DNA of 64,000 nucleotides, from NCBI GenBank assembly GCA_900770395.1, contig CAAGKM010000006.1:62001-126000 (forward strand). The letters run 5' to 3'. The stretch is from an uncultured Prevotella sp. (lineage in GTDB: Bacteria > Bacteroidota > Bacteroidia > Bacteroidales > Bacteroidaceae). The notes under the pieces were generated by a model, which was not told the origin of the DNA, made no database searches, and saw only the letters and a list, made by a program, of their open reading frames with translations. Positions 7,603 through 16,698 of the stretch are shown piece after piece (positions within the stretch are counted from its first letter, which is position 1; each line of letters opens with the position of its first letter). A program made the translations under genes and the position numbers.

Positions 7603-8685
7603 ATGGCAGAACAGGAAGTAACACTGATGAAAGGCAACGAGGCAATAGCCCGTGCCGCCATACGCTGCGGTGTGGACGGATTCTTTGGATATCCCATCAC
7701 GCCACAGAGCGAGATTATAGAGACACTTGCCCTTGACAAACCTTGGGAGACCACTGGCATGGTGGTGTTGCAGGCTGAGAGCGAGATTGCGGCAATCAAC
7801 ATGGTGCATGGTGCCGCAGGAGCAGGAAAGAGGGCATTTACATCGTCATCAAGTCCCGGCGTGGCGCTGATGCAGGAGGGAATAGCCTACATGGCTGGCG
7901 CTGAGATTCCTGGAGTGGTGGTAAACGTGTCGCGTGGAGGACCAGGCTTAGGCACCATCCAGCCATCGCAGGCTGACTATTTTCAGGCTACACGCGGCGG
8001 CGGCAACGGCGACTATAAGGTGATAGTGCTTGCACCATACTCGGTGCAGGAGATGGCAGACTTTGTTGACCTCGCTTTCACGCTCGCTTTCAGATACCGC
8101 ATGCCGGCGATGATCCTCTCCGACGGTGTGATAGGGCAGATGATGGAGCCTGTGGTGCTGCCGCCATACAAGCCCCGCCGCACAGAGGAGGAGATAAAAC
8201 GTGAGTGTCCTTGGGCTACGATGGGACGTACAGCCGACCGTAAGCCAAACATCATGACATCGCTTGAGCTGCAGGCGGAAAAGATGGAGCAGCACAACAT
8301 TGAGCTTCAGAAAAAATACCGTCGTGTGGAGGAATGTGAGGTGAGATATGAGGCTACACAGTGTGACGATGCCGACTATATAATTGTGGCTTTTGGAAGT
8401 GCCGCTCGAATAGCTCAAAAAGCTATCAGCATTGCCCGCGAGGACGGAGTGAAAGTAGGACTGTTCCGCCCCATCACTCTGTGGCCGTTCCCCGAAAAGG
8501 AACTCAGCTCAATGGCGAAGGGCAAAAAAGGAATACTCGTGGCCGAAATCAATGCAGGACAAATGGTACAGGACGTGAGGCTGTCGGTGCGTGGCGACAT
8601 TGCCATCGAACAGTTTGGACGCCTTGGAGGTATCGTGCCTGAACCGGCAGAGATATACGAGGCATTGAAAACGATGATGAAATAA
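7603..8685 (+). CDS. vorB: 2-oxoacid:ferredoxin oxidoreductase alpha subunit (VorB/KorA type)
   Basis: Catalytic-complex subunit carrying the pyrimidine-binding and transketolase C-terminal domains. 360 residues from the preferred start (MAEQEVTLMKGNEAIARAAIRCG); a frame extension reaches back to 7573 but overlaps the ferredoxin gene. Recognisable segments are GCGVDGFFGYPITPQSEI, the ExEIAAINMVHGAAGAG region and SSSPGVALMQEGIAYMAG. The C-terminal domain has YIIVAFGSAARIA and VGLFRPITLWPFP. In anaerobes the complex decarboxylates 2-oxoacids to acyl-CoA with reduction of ferredoxin, or runs in reverse for amino-acid synthesis. Family annotation is usually 3-methyl-2-oxobutanoate dehydrogenase VorB; 2-oxoglutarate is an alternative substrate. 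Confidence 0.93.
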   Translation: MAEQEVTLMKGNEAIARAAIRCGVDGFFGYPITPQSEIIETLALDKPWETTGMVVLQAESEIAAINMVHGAAGAGKRAFTSSSSPGVALMQEGIAYMAGAEIPGVVVNVSRGGPGLGTIQPSQADYFQATRGGGNGDYKVIVLAPYSVQEMADFVDLAFTLAFRYRMPAMILSDGVIGQMMEPVVLPPYKPRRTEEEIKRECPWATMGRTADRKPNIMTSLELQAEKMEQHNIELQKKYRRVEECEVRYEATQCDDADYIIVAFGSAARIAQKAISIAREDGVKVGLFRPITLWPFPEKELSSMAKGKKGILVAEINAGQMVQDVRLSVRGDIAIEQFGRLGGIVPEPAEIYEALKTMMK

Positions 8686-8707
8686 AAATTAAGAAAGGAA
8701 GGCAACG

Positions 8708-9469
8708 ATGAACAACGATATAGTTTCCCCCGAGAATATTGTGTACCACAAGCCGGCACTGCTCAATGACGTGCCGATGCACTATTGTCCGGGATGCTCG
8801 CACGGAGTGGTCCACAAACTTGTGGCTGAGGTGATTGAGGAGATGGGAATGCAGGATAAGACAGTGGGCGTGTGTCCTGTTGGATGTGCGGTATTCGCAT
8901 ACCGCTATCTTGACATCGACTGGCAGGAGGCTGCCCACGGACGTGCTCCTGCGGTGGCAACTGGCATCAAGCGGCTGTGGAACGACCGTTTAGTGTTCAC
9001 TTATCAGGGTGACGGCGACCTTGCCTGCATAGGAACCTGCGAGACCATCCATGCACTGAACCGTGGCGAGAACATCACGATAATCTTCATCAACAACGCC
9101 ATTTACGGAATGACAGGAGGACAGATGGCGCCAACAACTCTTATGGGGCAGAAGACATCCACATGTCCTTACGGCCGTCAGGCTGACCTGCATGGTTATC
9201 CTCTCAACATCACCGACATTGCCGCCACACTCGAGGGTACCTGCTACGTTACCCGCCAGAGCGTGGAGTCAGTGGCATCCATCCGTGCAGCAAAGAAGGC
9301 AATACGCAAGGCTTTCGAGGCCTCTATGGCAGGCAAGGGTTCCTCGCTTGTTGAGATTGTCAGCACATGCAACAGCGGTTGGAAAATGTCGCCGGTGCAG
9401 GCAAACGAGTGGCTTAAGGACAAGATGCTGGAACACTATCACAAGGGAGACTTGAAAGATGAATTATAA
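8708..9469 (+). CDS. 2-oxoacid:ferredoxin oxidoreductase beta subunit (TPP-binding)
   Basis: 253 residues. The TPP motif GDGDLACIGTCETIHALNRG with downstream FINNAIYGMTGGQMAPTT (the GDG...NN pattern) is complete, and the early CPGCSHG motif typical of VorA/KorB is present. Cys residues in HYCPGCSHG and the later TCPYGR/STCNSGW segments could ligate a further cluster, as in the related pyruvate enzymes. It lies 22 bp after the alpha subunit and 30 bp before the gamma subunit, so one polycistronic mRNA is likely. Confidence 0.93.
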   Translation: MNNDIVSPENIVYHKPALLNDVPMHYCPGCSHGVVHKLVAEVIEEMGMQDKTVGVCPVGCAVFAYRYLDIDWQEAAHGRAPAVATGIKRLWNDRLVFTYQGDGDLACIGTCETIHALNRGENITIIFINNAIYGMTGGQMAPTTLMGQKTSTCPYGRQADLHGYPLNITDIAATLEGTCYVTRQSVESVASIRAAKKAIRKAFEASMAGKGSSLVEIVSTCNSGWKMSPVQANEWLKDKMLEHYHKGDLKDEL

Positions 9470-9499
9470 AATTCAAAATTCAAAATTCGTAATTAAGAA

Positions 9500-10042
9500 A
9501 TGACAAAAGAGATAATAATAAGCGGATTTGGCGGACAGGGTGTGCTCTCAATGGGTAAAATCTTAGCATACTCAGGACTGATGGAAGGCAAGGAGGTTAC
9601 TTGGATGCCTGCATACGGTCCGGAGCAGCGTGGCGGCACCGCCAACGTCACCGTGATAGTGAGCGACGAGAAGATATCGTCGCCAATACTCAGTACGTTT
9701 GACATAGCCATCGTGCTCAACCAACCGTCACTCGATAAGTTTGAGCCGAAAGTGAAGCCTGGAGGAATACTAATTTATGACGGATACGGGATTATCAACC
9801 CTCCCAAGCGCAGCGACATTACAGTATATCGCATTGATGCTATGGACAAGGCGGCTGAGATGCGAAACGCAAAGATATTCAATATGATTGTGCTGGGCGG
9901 ACTCCTCAAAGTGTGTCCTGTGGTACACAGCGACGGAGTGGAGAAGGCTCTCTACAAAACACTGCCAGAGCGACATCACGGGCTTATCCCTCTTAACATG
10001 CAGGCGATTACCGCCGGCGGGGAGATTATTGAGAAACAATAA
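9500..10042 (+). CDS. 2-oxoacid:ferredoxin oxidoreductase gamma subunit
   Basis: 180 residues with the family signature at the N-terminus (IIISGFGGQGVLSMGKILA) and YGPEQRGGTANVTVIVS, corresponding to the CoA-proximal gamma domain of the oxidoreductase. It is last in the delta-alpha-beta-gamma operon. The 30-bp gap before it is a run of AT-rich direct repeats (AAAATTC units). The stop codon is followed at once by a 21-bp palindromic array (10043-10109). Confidence 0.92.
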   Translation: MTKEIIISGFGGQGVLSMGKILAYSGLMEGKEVTWMPAYGPEQRGGTANVTVIVSDEKISSPILSTFDIAIVLNQPSLDKFEPKVKPGGILIYDGYGIINPPKRSDITVYRIDAMDKAAEMRNAKIFNMIVLGGLLKVCPVVHSDGVEKALYKTLPERHHGLIPLNMQAITAGGEIIEKQ

Positions 10043-10109
10043 GTTTGTAATTCTAAACGTATCGTTTATAAATCCAAACGATACGTTTAGAATTACAAAC
10101 GATACGTTT
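10043..10109. repeat. Tandem array of AAACGATACGTTT palindromes, 21-bp period
   Basis: The 13-bp words begin at 10055, 10076 and 10097, exactly 21 bp apart. The first is the inverse form AAACGTATCGTTT. In addition 10043-10067 and 10076-10100 are perfect 25-bp inverted repeats around an 8-nt loop. It starts directly after the gamma-subunit stop codon. The first hairpin could terminate transcription, but no clean T-run follows. Confidence 0.85.
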
Positions 10110-10185
10110 ACGGCGCTAAATACAGAAAAACACATATATCTGTTAAATATTCCTATAATACTGCATGATATTCAGTTTTTTTTCG

Positions 10186-10223
10186 TAACTTTACACGCTA
10201 TTTGTACACTCGTGTGCAAATAG
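10186..10223 (+). promoter_or_regulatory. recJ promoter -7 and leader hairpin
   Basis: TAACTTTA at 10186-10193 follows a T-rich stretch and fits the Bacteroidetes -7 element less one base. Immediately downstream CTATTTGTACAC (10198-10209) pairs with GTGTGCAAATAG (10212-10223) with a single G-T pair, giving a near-palindrome at the expected transcription start. It could be a leader hairpin or an operator. Confidence 0.5.
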
Positions 10224-10252
10224 CCTCGAAAACGAAAATAAAAAAACTATAT

Positions 10253-11983
10253 ATGCAATTCAAATGGAACAAAGAAACAGCCACCCCCGAGCGACAGGAG
10301 CAGGCTAAGGAACTTGCAGAGAAGATAGGCATGAATCCTATACTTGCGGAGCTTCTGATAAGACGGGGCATAAAGACGGAATCGGCGGCAAAGCGCTTTT
10401 TCCGTCCTATGCTCAATGAGCTTATCGACCCGTTCCTGATGAACGACATGGATGTGGCAGTGGACCGTCTAAATGATGCCATGGGGCGCAAGGAGCGCAT
10501 AATGGTATATGGCGACTATGATGTCGATGGATGTACCGCCGTGGCATTAGTGTATAAATTCTTACAGCAGTTTTATTCCAACATCGAATACTATATCCCC
10601 GACCGCTATGAGGAGGGATATGGAGTGAGTCATAGCGCCATTGACTATGCTCACGGGATGGGGGTGAGGCTCATTATCGTGCTCGACTGCGGTATAAAGG
10701 CATTCGAGGAGATTGCCTATGCCAAGAGTCTCGGCATTGACTTCATCATCTGCGACCATCATGAGCCTGACGATGATGAGCTGCCCGTGGCCGTGGCAAC
10801 ACTTAATCCCAAGCGTCACGACTCCACCTATCCTTTCAAGCATCTATCAGGATGTGGTGTGGGCTTTAAGCTCATGCAGGCTTTTGCGAAGAACAACGGA
10901 CTGCCTTTCTCAAAGCTCATTCCGCTGCTCGACCTTTGTGTGGTGAGCATTGCCAGCGATATTGTGCCAGTTGAAGGAGAGAACCGCATCTTGGCATTCC
11001 ACGGACTAAAGCAGTTGAACCAGAATCCATCGGTGGGACTGAAAGCTATCATCGACGTGTGCGGACTCACTGGCAAGGAGCTTAATATGAGCGACATAGT
11101 GTTTAAGATTGGTCCACGCATTAATGCCTCCGGGCGAATGCAGAACGGTAAGGAGGCGGTGGAGCTGCTCGTGGAGCGCGACATCACCAAGGCTCTTATG
11201 GATGCCGACCGCATTAATGGCTATAATGAGATGCGTAAGGATGTGGACAAGCAGATGACTGAGGAGGCAAACAGAATAGTGGAGCGGCTCGACGGACAGC
11301 AGCATCTGCAGTCGATAGTGCTCTATGACGAGGGGTGGAAGAAAGGTGTGATAGGCATCGTGGCATCGCGACTGTCGGAAATCTATTACCGTCCCACTAT
11401 CGTGATGACTATCATCGACGGTGTGGCAACAGGCTCGGCACGCTCTGTGGCAGGCTTTGACATCTACGATGCGCTGAAGAGTTGCCGTGATCTGCTCGAC
11501 AACTTTGGTGGTCACACCTATGCCGCAGGATTGTCGATGCAGAGCAAGAACATTCCTGAGTTCTGCCGCCGTTTCCAGCAGTATGTAAAAGACCACATCA
11601 ACGAGGAGCAGAGCCAGCCACAGCTCAACATTGAGGCAGCGCTCGATTTCAAGGACATAACCAAGAAACTGCTTTCCGACCTCAAGAAGTTTATGCCTCA
11701 TGGACCGTGCAACCCCAAACCGATATTCTGCACCGAGAATGTTTACGACTATGGTACGAGTAAGGTGGTGGGGCGCCATCAGGAGCACATCAAACTGGAA
11801 CTTGTCGACAGCAAGTCGTCGAACGTGATGAATGGTATCGCCTTCGGGCAGAGCGCCTTTGCACGATATATCAAGAGCAAGCGTAGTTTCGACATAGCCT
11901 ACGTGATAGAGGAGAACAGCTATAAGCGCGGCGAGGTGCAGTTGCAGATAGAAGATATTAAGCCCGGTGAGCAGCAACTATAG
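10253..11983 (+). CDS. recJ: Single-stranded-DNA-specific exonuclease RecJ
   Basis: 5'-3' ssDNA exonuclease of the DHH phosphoesterase family, acting in recombination and mismatch repair. I choose MQFKWNKETA at 10253 because the upstream in-frame extension lies in the leader hairpin; 576 residues, normal for the family. Motif I is GDYDVDGCTAVAL, motif II lies in IVLDCGIKAF, motif III is ICDHHEPDDDELP, and the DHHA1 domain shows GSARSVAGFDIYDAL and FGGHTYAAG. The C-terminal OB-like domain (YDYGTSKVVGRHQEHIKLEL) is present. It overlaps recQ by 17 bp. Confidence 0.97.
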   Translation: MQFKWNKETATPERQEQAKELAEKIGMNPILAELLIRRGIKTESAAKRFFRPMLNELIDPFLMNDMDVAVDRLNDAMGRKERIMVYGDYDVDGCTAVALVYKFLQQFYSNIEYYIPDRYEEGYGVSHSAIDYAHGMGVRLIIVLDCGIKAFEEIAYAKSLGIDFIICDHHEPDDDELPVAVATLNPKRHDSTYPFKHLSGCGVGFKLMQAFAKNNGLPFSKLIPLLDLCVVSIASDIVPVEGENRILAFHGLKQLNQNPSVGLKAIIDVCGLTGKELNMSDIVFKIGPRINASGRMQNGKEAVELLVERDITKALMDADRINGYNEMRKDVDKQMTEEANRIVERLDGQQHLQSIVLYDEGWKKGVIGIVASRLSEIYYRPTIVMTIIDGVATGSARSVAGFDIYDALKSCRDLLDNFGGHTYAAGLSMQSKNIPEFCRRFQQYVKDHINEEQSQPQLNIEAALDFKDITKKLLSDLKKFMPHGPCNPKPIFCTENVYDYGTSKVVGRHQEHIKLELVDSKSSNVMNGIAFGQSAFARYIKSKRSFDIAYVIEENSYKRGEVQLQIEDIKPGEQQL

Positions 11984-13868
11984 GGAAATACTTAAGAGAT
12001 ATTGGGGCTATGACAGTTTCCGGGGCATACAAGAGGATATCATCCAAAGTGTCTGCAGCGGAAACGACACCCTTGGACTGATGCCTACGGGAGGTGGAAA
12101 GTCGGTCACTTTCCAGGTGCCGGCGTTGGCTATGGACGGTGTGTGCATTGTTATCACACCGCTCATAGCACTTATGAAAGACCAGGTGCTCAACCTGCGT
12201 AAGCGTGGCATCAAGGCGGCAGCAATCTATTCGGGCATGACCCGCAACACCATCATCACCACAATGGAGAATGCCATCTTTGGAGCGGTGAAGATACTAT
12301 ATGTGTCGCCAGAACGTCTCACCTCGGATACCTTTATAAAAAAACTCTCACATGTCAAAGTGAGTCTTATCACCATCGACGAGGCTCACTGTATCAGCCA
12401 GTGGGGCTACGACTTCCGCCCGTCGTATCTTAAGATAGGTGAGATACGGCGCCTGTTTCCAAATGTTCCTGTCCTTGCGCTCACCGCCACCGCCACCCCT
12501 CCAGTGGTGAAAGATATTCAGGTGCGTCTTGGATTCAAGAAGGAAAACGTGTTCCGTATGAGTTTCGAGCGCAAGAACCTTGCATACGTTGTGCGAAAGA
12601 CGGATGATAAATACCATGAGCTGCTTCATATACTTAGCAGTGTCAGTGGCAGTGCGGTCGTCTATGCACGCAGCCGTAAGCGCACCAAGGAGCTGGCTCA
12701 ACAGCTGACAGCCGACGGAGTGAGTGCGACATTCTATCACGCAGGACTGGAACTGGGAGAGAAGGATAAGCGGCAGAAATCATGGATAGCCGACGAGATA
12801 CGCGTGATTGTTGCCACTAATGCTTTCGGCATGGGTATTGATAAACCCGATGTGAGAGTGGTAATCCATGTTGACTGCCCCGACAGCCTTGAGGCTTATT
12901 TCCAAGAAGCAGGACGTGCCGGACGTGATGGCAAAAAAGCCTACGCCATACTTCTTTACAACAACAATGACCGTGCCAAGCTGACAAGGCGCATTGCCGA
13001 CACTTTTCCTGAGAAAGACTATATAAGAAAGGTGTACGACCATCTGGCATATTATTATCAGGTGGGGGTAGGCTCAGGCTACGGCACAACGTTTGAGTTT
13101 GACATAGCCCGCTTTTGTCAGGCATTCAAACATTTTCCCGTTCCCGTAGACTCGGCGCTCACCATTCTGTCGAGGGCTGGATATATCGATTACACCGAGA
13201 ATCAGGACACTCAGGCACGTGTACGTTTCCTTATCGAGCGCGACCAGCTTTACCGTCTTAGCGGCAACAGCGAACTTGAGGATAAGGTGATAGTGACACT
13301 GCTCCGCAACTATGGAGGACTGTTCAGCGACTTTGGCTATATCAGTGAGGATTTTGTGGCTGCACAGCTTGACATGAAGAAGCATGAGGTGTATCAGGTG
13401 CTGCGCTCACTGCATATAAAGCATATAATAGATTTCATCCCCGAAAAGAGCACGCCGTATATCAGGTACACACAGCGGCGTGAGGATTCAGAATATCTCA
13501 TATTCCCCAAGGAAGTGTATGAGGAGCGGTTGAAACAATACACAGCTCGCATTGAGTCGGTGCTGCAATATGCCATGAGCAATGACACGTGCCGCAGTCA
13601 GATGCTTCTCGAATATTTTGGAGAGAGCAGTGCACAGCCGTGTATGCAGTGCGATGTATGTATTGCCGGCAAAAAGGACGGTTCGCTTAAGGCAAACCGC
13701 AACAATGCTGAACATCAGATTATGGCTGTTCTCAACGACAGGCATCCGCATTCGCTCACAGACCTGCTGGCGCTCAATCTGCCAACGACAGCTCTCGACT
13801 CTGCATTGAAGCACATGCTTGACGAAGAGAGGATAATGGTTGAGGACGGTATGGTGTCAATACTTTAA
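11967..13868 (+). CDS. recQ: ATP-dependent DNA helicase RecQ
   Basis: 3'-5' DNA helicase working with RecJ in fork repair. The best start is GTG at 11967 inside the recJ 3' end, giving 633 residues beginning MSSNYREILKRYWGYDSF. The Q-motif region leads to Walker A (GGGKSVTFQVPALA) and the DEAH box (DEAHCISQWGYDFRPSY). Motif IV-VI includes YARSRKRTKELA, HAGLELGEK, AFGMGIDKPDVR and QEAGRAGRDGK. The zinc site is reduced to the CRSQMLLEYFGE...CMQCDVC cluster, and a short winged-helix-like tail follows. Its stop overlaps the convergent helicase gene stop by 4 bp. Confidence 0.96.
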   Translation: MSSNYREILKRYWGYDSFRGIQEDIIQSVCSGNDTLGLMPTGGGKSVTFQVPALAMDGVCIVITPLIALMKDQVLNLRKRGIKAAAIYSGMTRNTIITTMENAIFGAVKILYVSPERLTSDTFIKKLSHVKVSLITIDEAHCISQWGYDFRPSYLKIGEIRRLFPNVPVLALTATATPPVVKDIQVRLGFKKENVFRMSFERKNLAYVVRKTDDKYHELLHILSSVSGSAVVYARSRKRTKELAQQLTADGVSATFYHAGLELGEKDKRQKSWIADEIRVIVATNAFGMGIDKPDVRVVIHVDCPDSLEAYFQEAGRAGRDGKKAYAILLYNNNDRAKLTRRIADTFPEKDYIRKVYDHLAYYYQVGVGSGYGTTFEFDIARFCQAFKHFPVPVDSALTILSRAGYIDYTENQDTQARVRFLIERDQLYRLSGNSELEDKVIVTLLRNYGGLFSDFGYISEDFVAAQLDMKKHEVYQVLRSLHIKHIIDFIPEKSTPYIRYTQRREDSEYLIFPKEVYEERLKQYTARIESVLQYAMSNDTCRSQMLLEYFGESSAQPCMQCDVCIAGKKDGSLKANRNNAEHQIMAVLNDRHPHSLTDLLALNLPTTALDSALKHMLDEERIMVEDGMVSIL

Positions 13869-16030
13869 TCGGTATTTTTCTCTGATGCTACGATAAGATT
13901 CAACTCACCATAACTGACCAATCCGTTGAGTGAGCTGAAGGCTTCTTTTAGCGACCTGTATTTTTCGAGAGCCTTCTTGCCGAGGATGATGTGCTCCATG
14001 GGCATAAGTTCGCTAAGCTCAATCTCACCAGCCTGTACATATCTCACAAGATGACTGTTTACTGTGCTTACCGCCAGTTGTCTTATCATTGCAATCTCAG
14101 CAGGAGTCTTACCCTCCTTGTACAGCTGGTATGAAATCTCGTATGTGGGTATCTTTGGTGCCTTGGGCTCCTTTGCCTTCTTCTCACGCTTCTTTTTCGG
14201 TTCACTTTCCTCATCGCCGATGATATATACAGCCTTGTGGCGCAGATAGTCGTTGACATAGAATCCCGCCACTGATGAATGTTGCATAATTTTTATTTTC
14301 ACCGTAACCTCACGCACTAAGGTTTCCACAGCTTCGGCAAGCCGTTTTTTCAGGTCCTTGTTGTCTGTTGTGGGAGTGGTCTTTCGTGCCAGTTCCAACA
14401 GCGGTTGCAGCCTGTTTGCGAATATCATTGCTCCACGTCTCACCTGTTCCTGCAGCACCTCGTCCGAGGCATAGTCTCCTCCAGCCGTAATGCGTGGCAC
14501 GGCCCATGCCACAAACTTCTGTGCCTTTGGCATAATCTCCGCAGAAAACAGTTGTTGCTGTTCGGTGTATGCCTCGATAAAGTCCTGCTGCCGGCGGAAA
14601 TTGTAAGCCATGATGTTGTAAACACTGTTAAGCTGACGCAGCATGTCATCAAATCCGAACAGTTCTTTTATAAGAGTGCAGAAATAGTCACGCTTCAACT
14701 CTGCCATTTGCCCGTTATCGGGTATATGGTTGGGAATGTCGTCGGTATATGCCGTCACGGCACTGTCGTTGATGATGGCGTTAGAGGAAATGGGAGCGCT
14801 GAGCACAATGCCCTCAAGAGTCTTGCAGCGTGACAGGGCCACGTATGTCTGTCCGTGGGAGAACGACTGCTGAACATCTATTATCGCACGGTCGAAGGTC
14901 AGTCCCTGACTCTTGTGTATGGTTATTGCCCATGCTGTCTTCACAGGAAATTGAGTAAAGGTTCCTTCCAGCTGCTCTGTTATCTCCTTTGTCTCCTCGT
15001 TCAGCACGTATTTGTTGTTCTCCCATGTCTCGCGGCTCACCTCAATCTCGGTGTCGCTGTCGTCATCTTTCACAGTGAAACCGTCCTCGGTAAATCCTGT
15101 TATCGTGCATATCATGCCGTTGTAGTAACGGTGATTGCCCGATGAGTCGTTCTTGACAAACATCACCTGCGCCCCAACCTTAAGCGTTAGAGTCTCGTCT
15201 GTTGGATACGACAGTTCAGGAAACTCGCCCTCAACCGTTGCCTTGAACGTGTGTTGCTGTCCAGGCAGCATCATCAGTTTCATGCGGTTAATGTCGTGAG
15301 CCTTTGCGTTGTGTGTGGTCAGCTGTATGTAGTTCTCGCCTTTGGCAGGCTGAAAATTTGGTATATATCGGCTGTTGAGCATGTCGAGTGTCTCTGCGTC
15401 TGCTTTGTTCGCGCGTACCTTATTTAATATATATAGGAACTTCTCGTCGCTCTGACGGTACACCTGTTTTAGCTCAATTGTGGCGTAAGGTGTCTGTTGC
15501 AGGGCATGACTGCCAAAGAAATACATCGTGTCGTAATATTTGCTGAGCAGGCTCCACTCATCCTCCTTCACCACAGGGGCGAGCTGCTGCAGGTCACCTA
15601 TCATCAGCAGTTGCACACCTCCAAATGGTTTATTATTGCGCCTGTAGCGCCGTAAGGCATCGTCAACAGCATCAAGCAGGTCTGCCCTCACCATCGAGAT
15701 CTCGTCTATCACTAATAGGTCGATGCTGCGTATTATGTTTATCTTCTGTTTACTGAAGCGGAAATAGCTTTTCTTGTTGCCCGACTGAAACGACGAGCCA
15801 GGCACGAATGGCGACAGAGGCAACTGGAAAAACGAGTGAATGGTGACACCCTTGGCGTTTACGGCCGCAATGCCTGTAGGAGCCACCACGATCATACGCT
15901 TTGGCAGTTTCTCCTTTAATGTCCTCAGAAATGTGGTCTTTCCTGTACCAGCCTTTCCTGTAAGAAAGATGTTTATACCCGTGTTTTCAACAATCTGCCA
16001 AGCCCGGCGCAACTCCTCATTACGTGCCAT
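13865..16030 (-). CDS. Pif1/RecD2-like superfamily 1 helicase with C-terminal HTH domain
   Basis: 721 residues. Walker A is GKAGTGKT at 25-32, motif Ia VVAPTGIAAVNAKGVTIHSFF, Walker B LLVIDEISMVRADLLDAVD, then GDLQQLAPVV, and the late UvrD_C_2-type motif AWAITIHKSQGLTFDRAIID with YVALSRCKTLEG. This arrangement is that of Pif1-type 5'-3' helicases common in Bacteroidetes. Residues about 620-705 form an HTH_40-like domain (TYEISYQLYKEGKTPAEIAMIRQLAVSTVNSHL) often fused to RecQ or Pif1 helicases. It probably resolves structured DNA at forks. It converges on recQ with a 4-bp overlap of stops. Confidence 0.9.
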   Translation of the reverse strand: MARNEELRRAWQIVENTGINIFLTGKAGTGKTTFLRTLKEKLPKRMIVVAPTGIAAVNAKGVTIHSFFQLPLSPFVPGSSFQSGNKKSYFRFSKQKINIIRSIDLLVIDEISMVRADLLDAVDDALRRYRRNNKPFGGVQLLMIGDLQQLAPVVKEDEWSLLSKYYDTMYFFGSHALQQTPYATIELKQVYRQSDEKFLYILNKVRANKADAETLDMLNSRYIPNFQPAKGENYIQLTTHNAKAHDINRMKLMMLPGQQHTFKATVEGEFPELSYPTDETLTLKVGAQVMFVKNDSSGNHRYYNGMICTITGFTEDGFTVKDDDSDTEIEVSRETWENNKYVLNEETKEITEQLEGTFTQFPVKTAWAITIHKSQGLTFDRAIIDVQQSFSHGQTYVALSRCKTLEGIVLSAPISSNAIINDSAVTAYTDDIPNHIPDNGQMAELKRDYFCTLIKELFGFDDMLRQLNSVYNIMAYNFRRQQDFIEAYTEQQQLFSAEIMPKAQKFVAWAVPRITAGGDYASDEVLQEQVRRGAMIFANRLQPLLELARKTTPTTDNKDLKKRLAEAVETLVREVTVKIKIMQHSSVAGFYVNDYLRHKAVYIIGDEESEPKKKREKKAKEPKAPKIPTYEISYQLYKEGKTPAEIAMIRQLAVSTVNSHLVRYVQAGEIELSELMPMEHIILGKKALEKYRSLKEAFSSLNGLVSYGELNLIVASEKNTD

Positions 16031-16045
16031 AACTCTTTACTTTTA

Positions 16046-16630
16046 CTATCTTATTCCTATCAGCTTGTGAGTCTGCAGCGACAGCCTCCACCATGGATGC
16101 TGTTTGCAATATTCTATAGCCGCCTTGAGAATCTCCTTGTTGCGTGCCTCGTCACCTGTATCGCATGGCTGCAGACAGTATTCCTCAGCCTCAATGCCGT
16201 CGTAGATGCTCATGTCGGTCTTGCCGTCGAACACCACCTTCAGCTCGTCGATATGCTCAATCCTCATGTCAGCCTTGCTGCAATAGCCAAACTTAGGCGA
16301 GCAGGTTATCCAGTCGGGCTCACAGTCCTCAGGCAATGCCTTTGTTCCGTTGGTCTCTATCTGCACCATGCGGTCGCCGTCCTTAAGCCTTTCCACCAGC
16401 GAGGCTGTGATTTGTAATGCAGGCTCACCGCCTGTTATCACCACATGTTGCGCAGGATATTTATCCACCTCACGGGCAATCTCTTTCTCGCTCATCTCTG
16501 TAAACTCCGTGAAATCAGTGTCGCAGAACGGACAATTCAGGTTACAGCCGGCAAAGCGCACAAACACAGCGGGAACGCCTGTGAATGCCCCCTCGCCTTG
16601 CAGCGAATAGAATATCTCGTTAATCTTCAT
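16046..16630 (-). CDS. queE: 7-carboxy-7-deazaguanine synthase QueE
   Basis: Radical SAM enzyme making 7-carboxy-7-deazaguanine from 6-carboxytetrahydropterin in queuosine biosynthesis. Start taken at MKINEIFYSLQGEG (194 residues). The frame stays open upstream to 16699, but that extension is a 9-bp tandem repeat. The SAM cluster motif is CNLNCPFC with the preceding FVRFAGC; GGEPAL and the Mg/substrate loops are present. It lies 68 bp downstream of queD on the same strand, so the two likely share a transcript. queC is not in this window. Confidence 0.95.
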   Translation of the reverse strand: MKINEIFYSLQGEGAFTGVPAVFVRFAGCNLNCPFCDTDFTEFTEMSEKEIAREVDKYPAQHVVITGGEPALQITASLVERLKDGDRMVQIETNGTKALPEDCEPDWITCSPKFGYCSKADMRIEHIDELKVVFDGKTDMSIYDGIEAEEYCLQPCDTGDEARNKEILKAAIEYCKQHPWWRLSLQTHKLIGIR

Positions 16631-16646
16631 TGCTTTTGTGTTTTCT

Positions 16647-16691
16647 GTCCGACCAGTCTGACTCGTCTGACACGTCCGACTTGTCCTACTT
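16647..16691. repeat. Five-unit 9-bp tandem repeat, GTCYGACNN
   Basis: Five contiguous 9-mers: GTCCGACCA, GTCTGACTC, GTCTGACAC, GTCCGACTT and GTCCTACTT. The core GTC-N-GAC is itself palindromic. It occupies the queD-queE spacer. The same unit, again in exactly five copies, is found at 59463-59507. Confidence 0.85.
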
Positions 16692-16698
16692 TTCAGCA

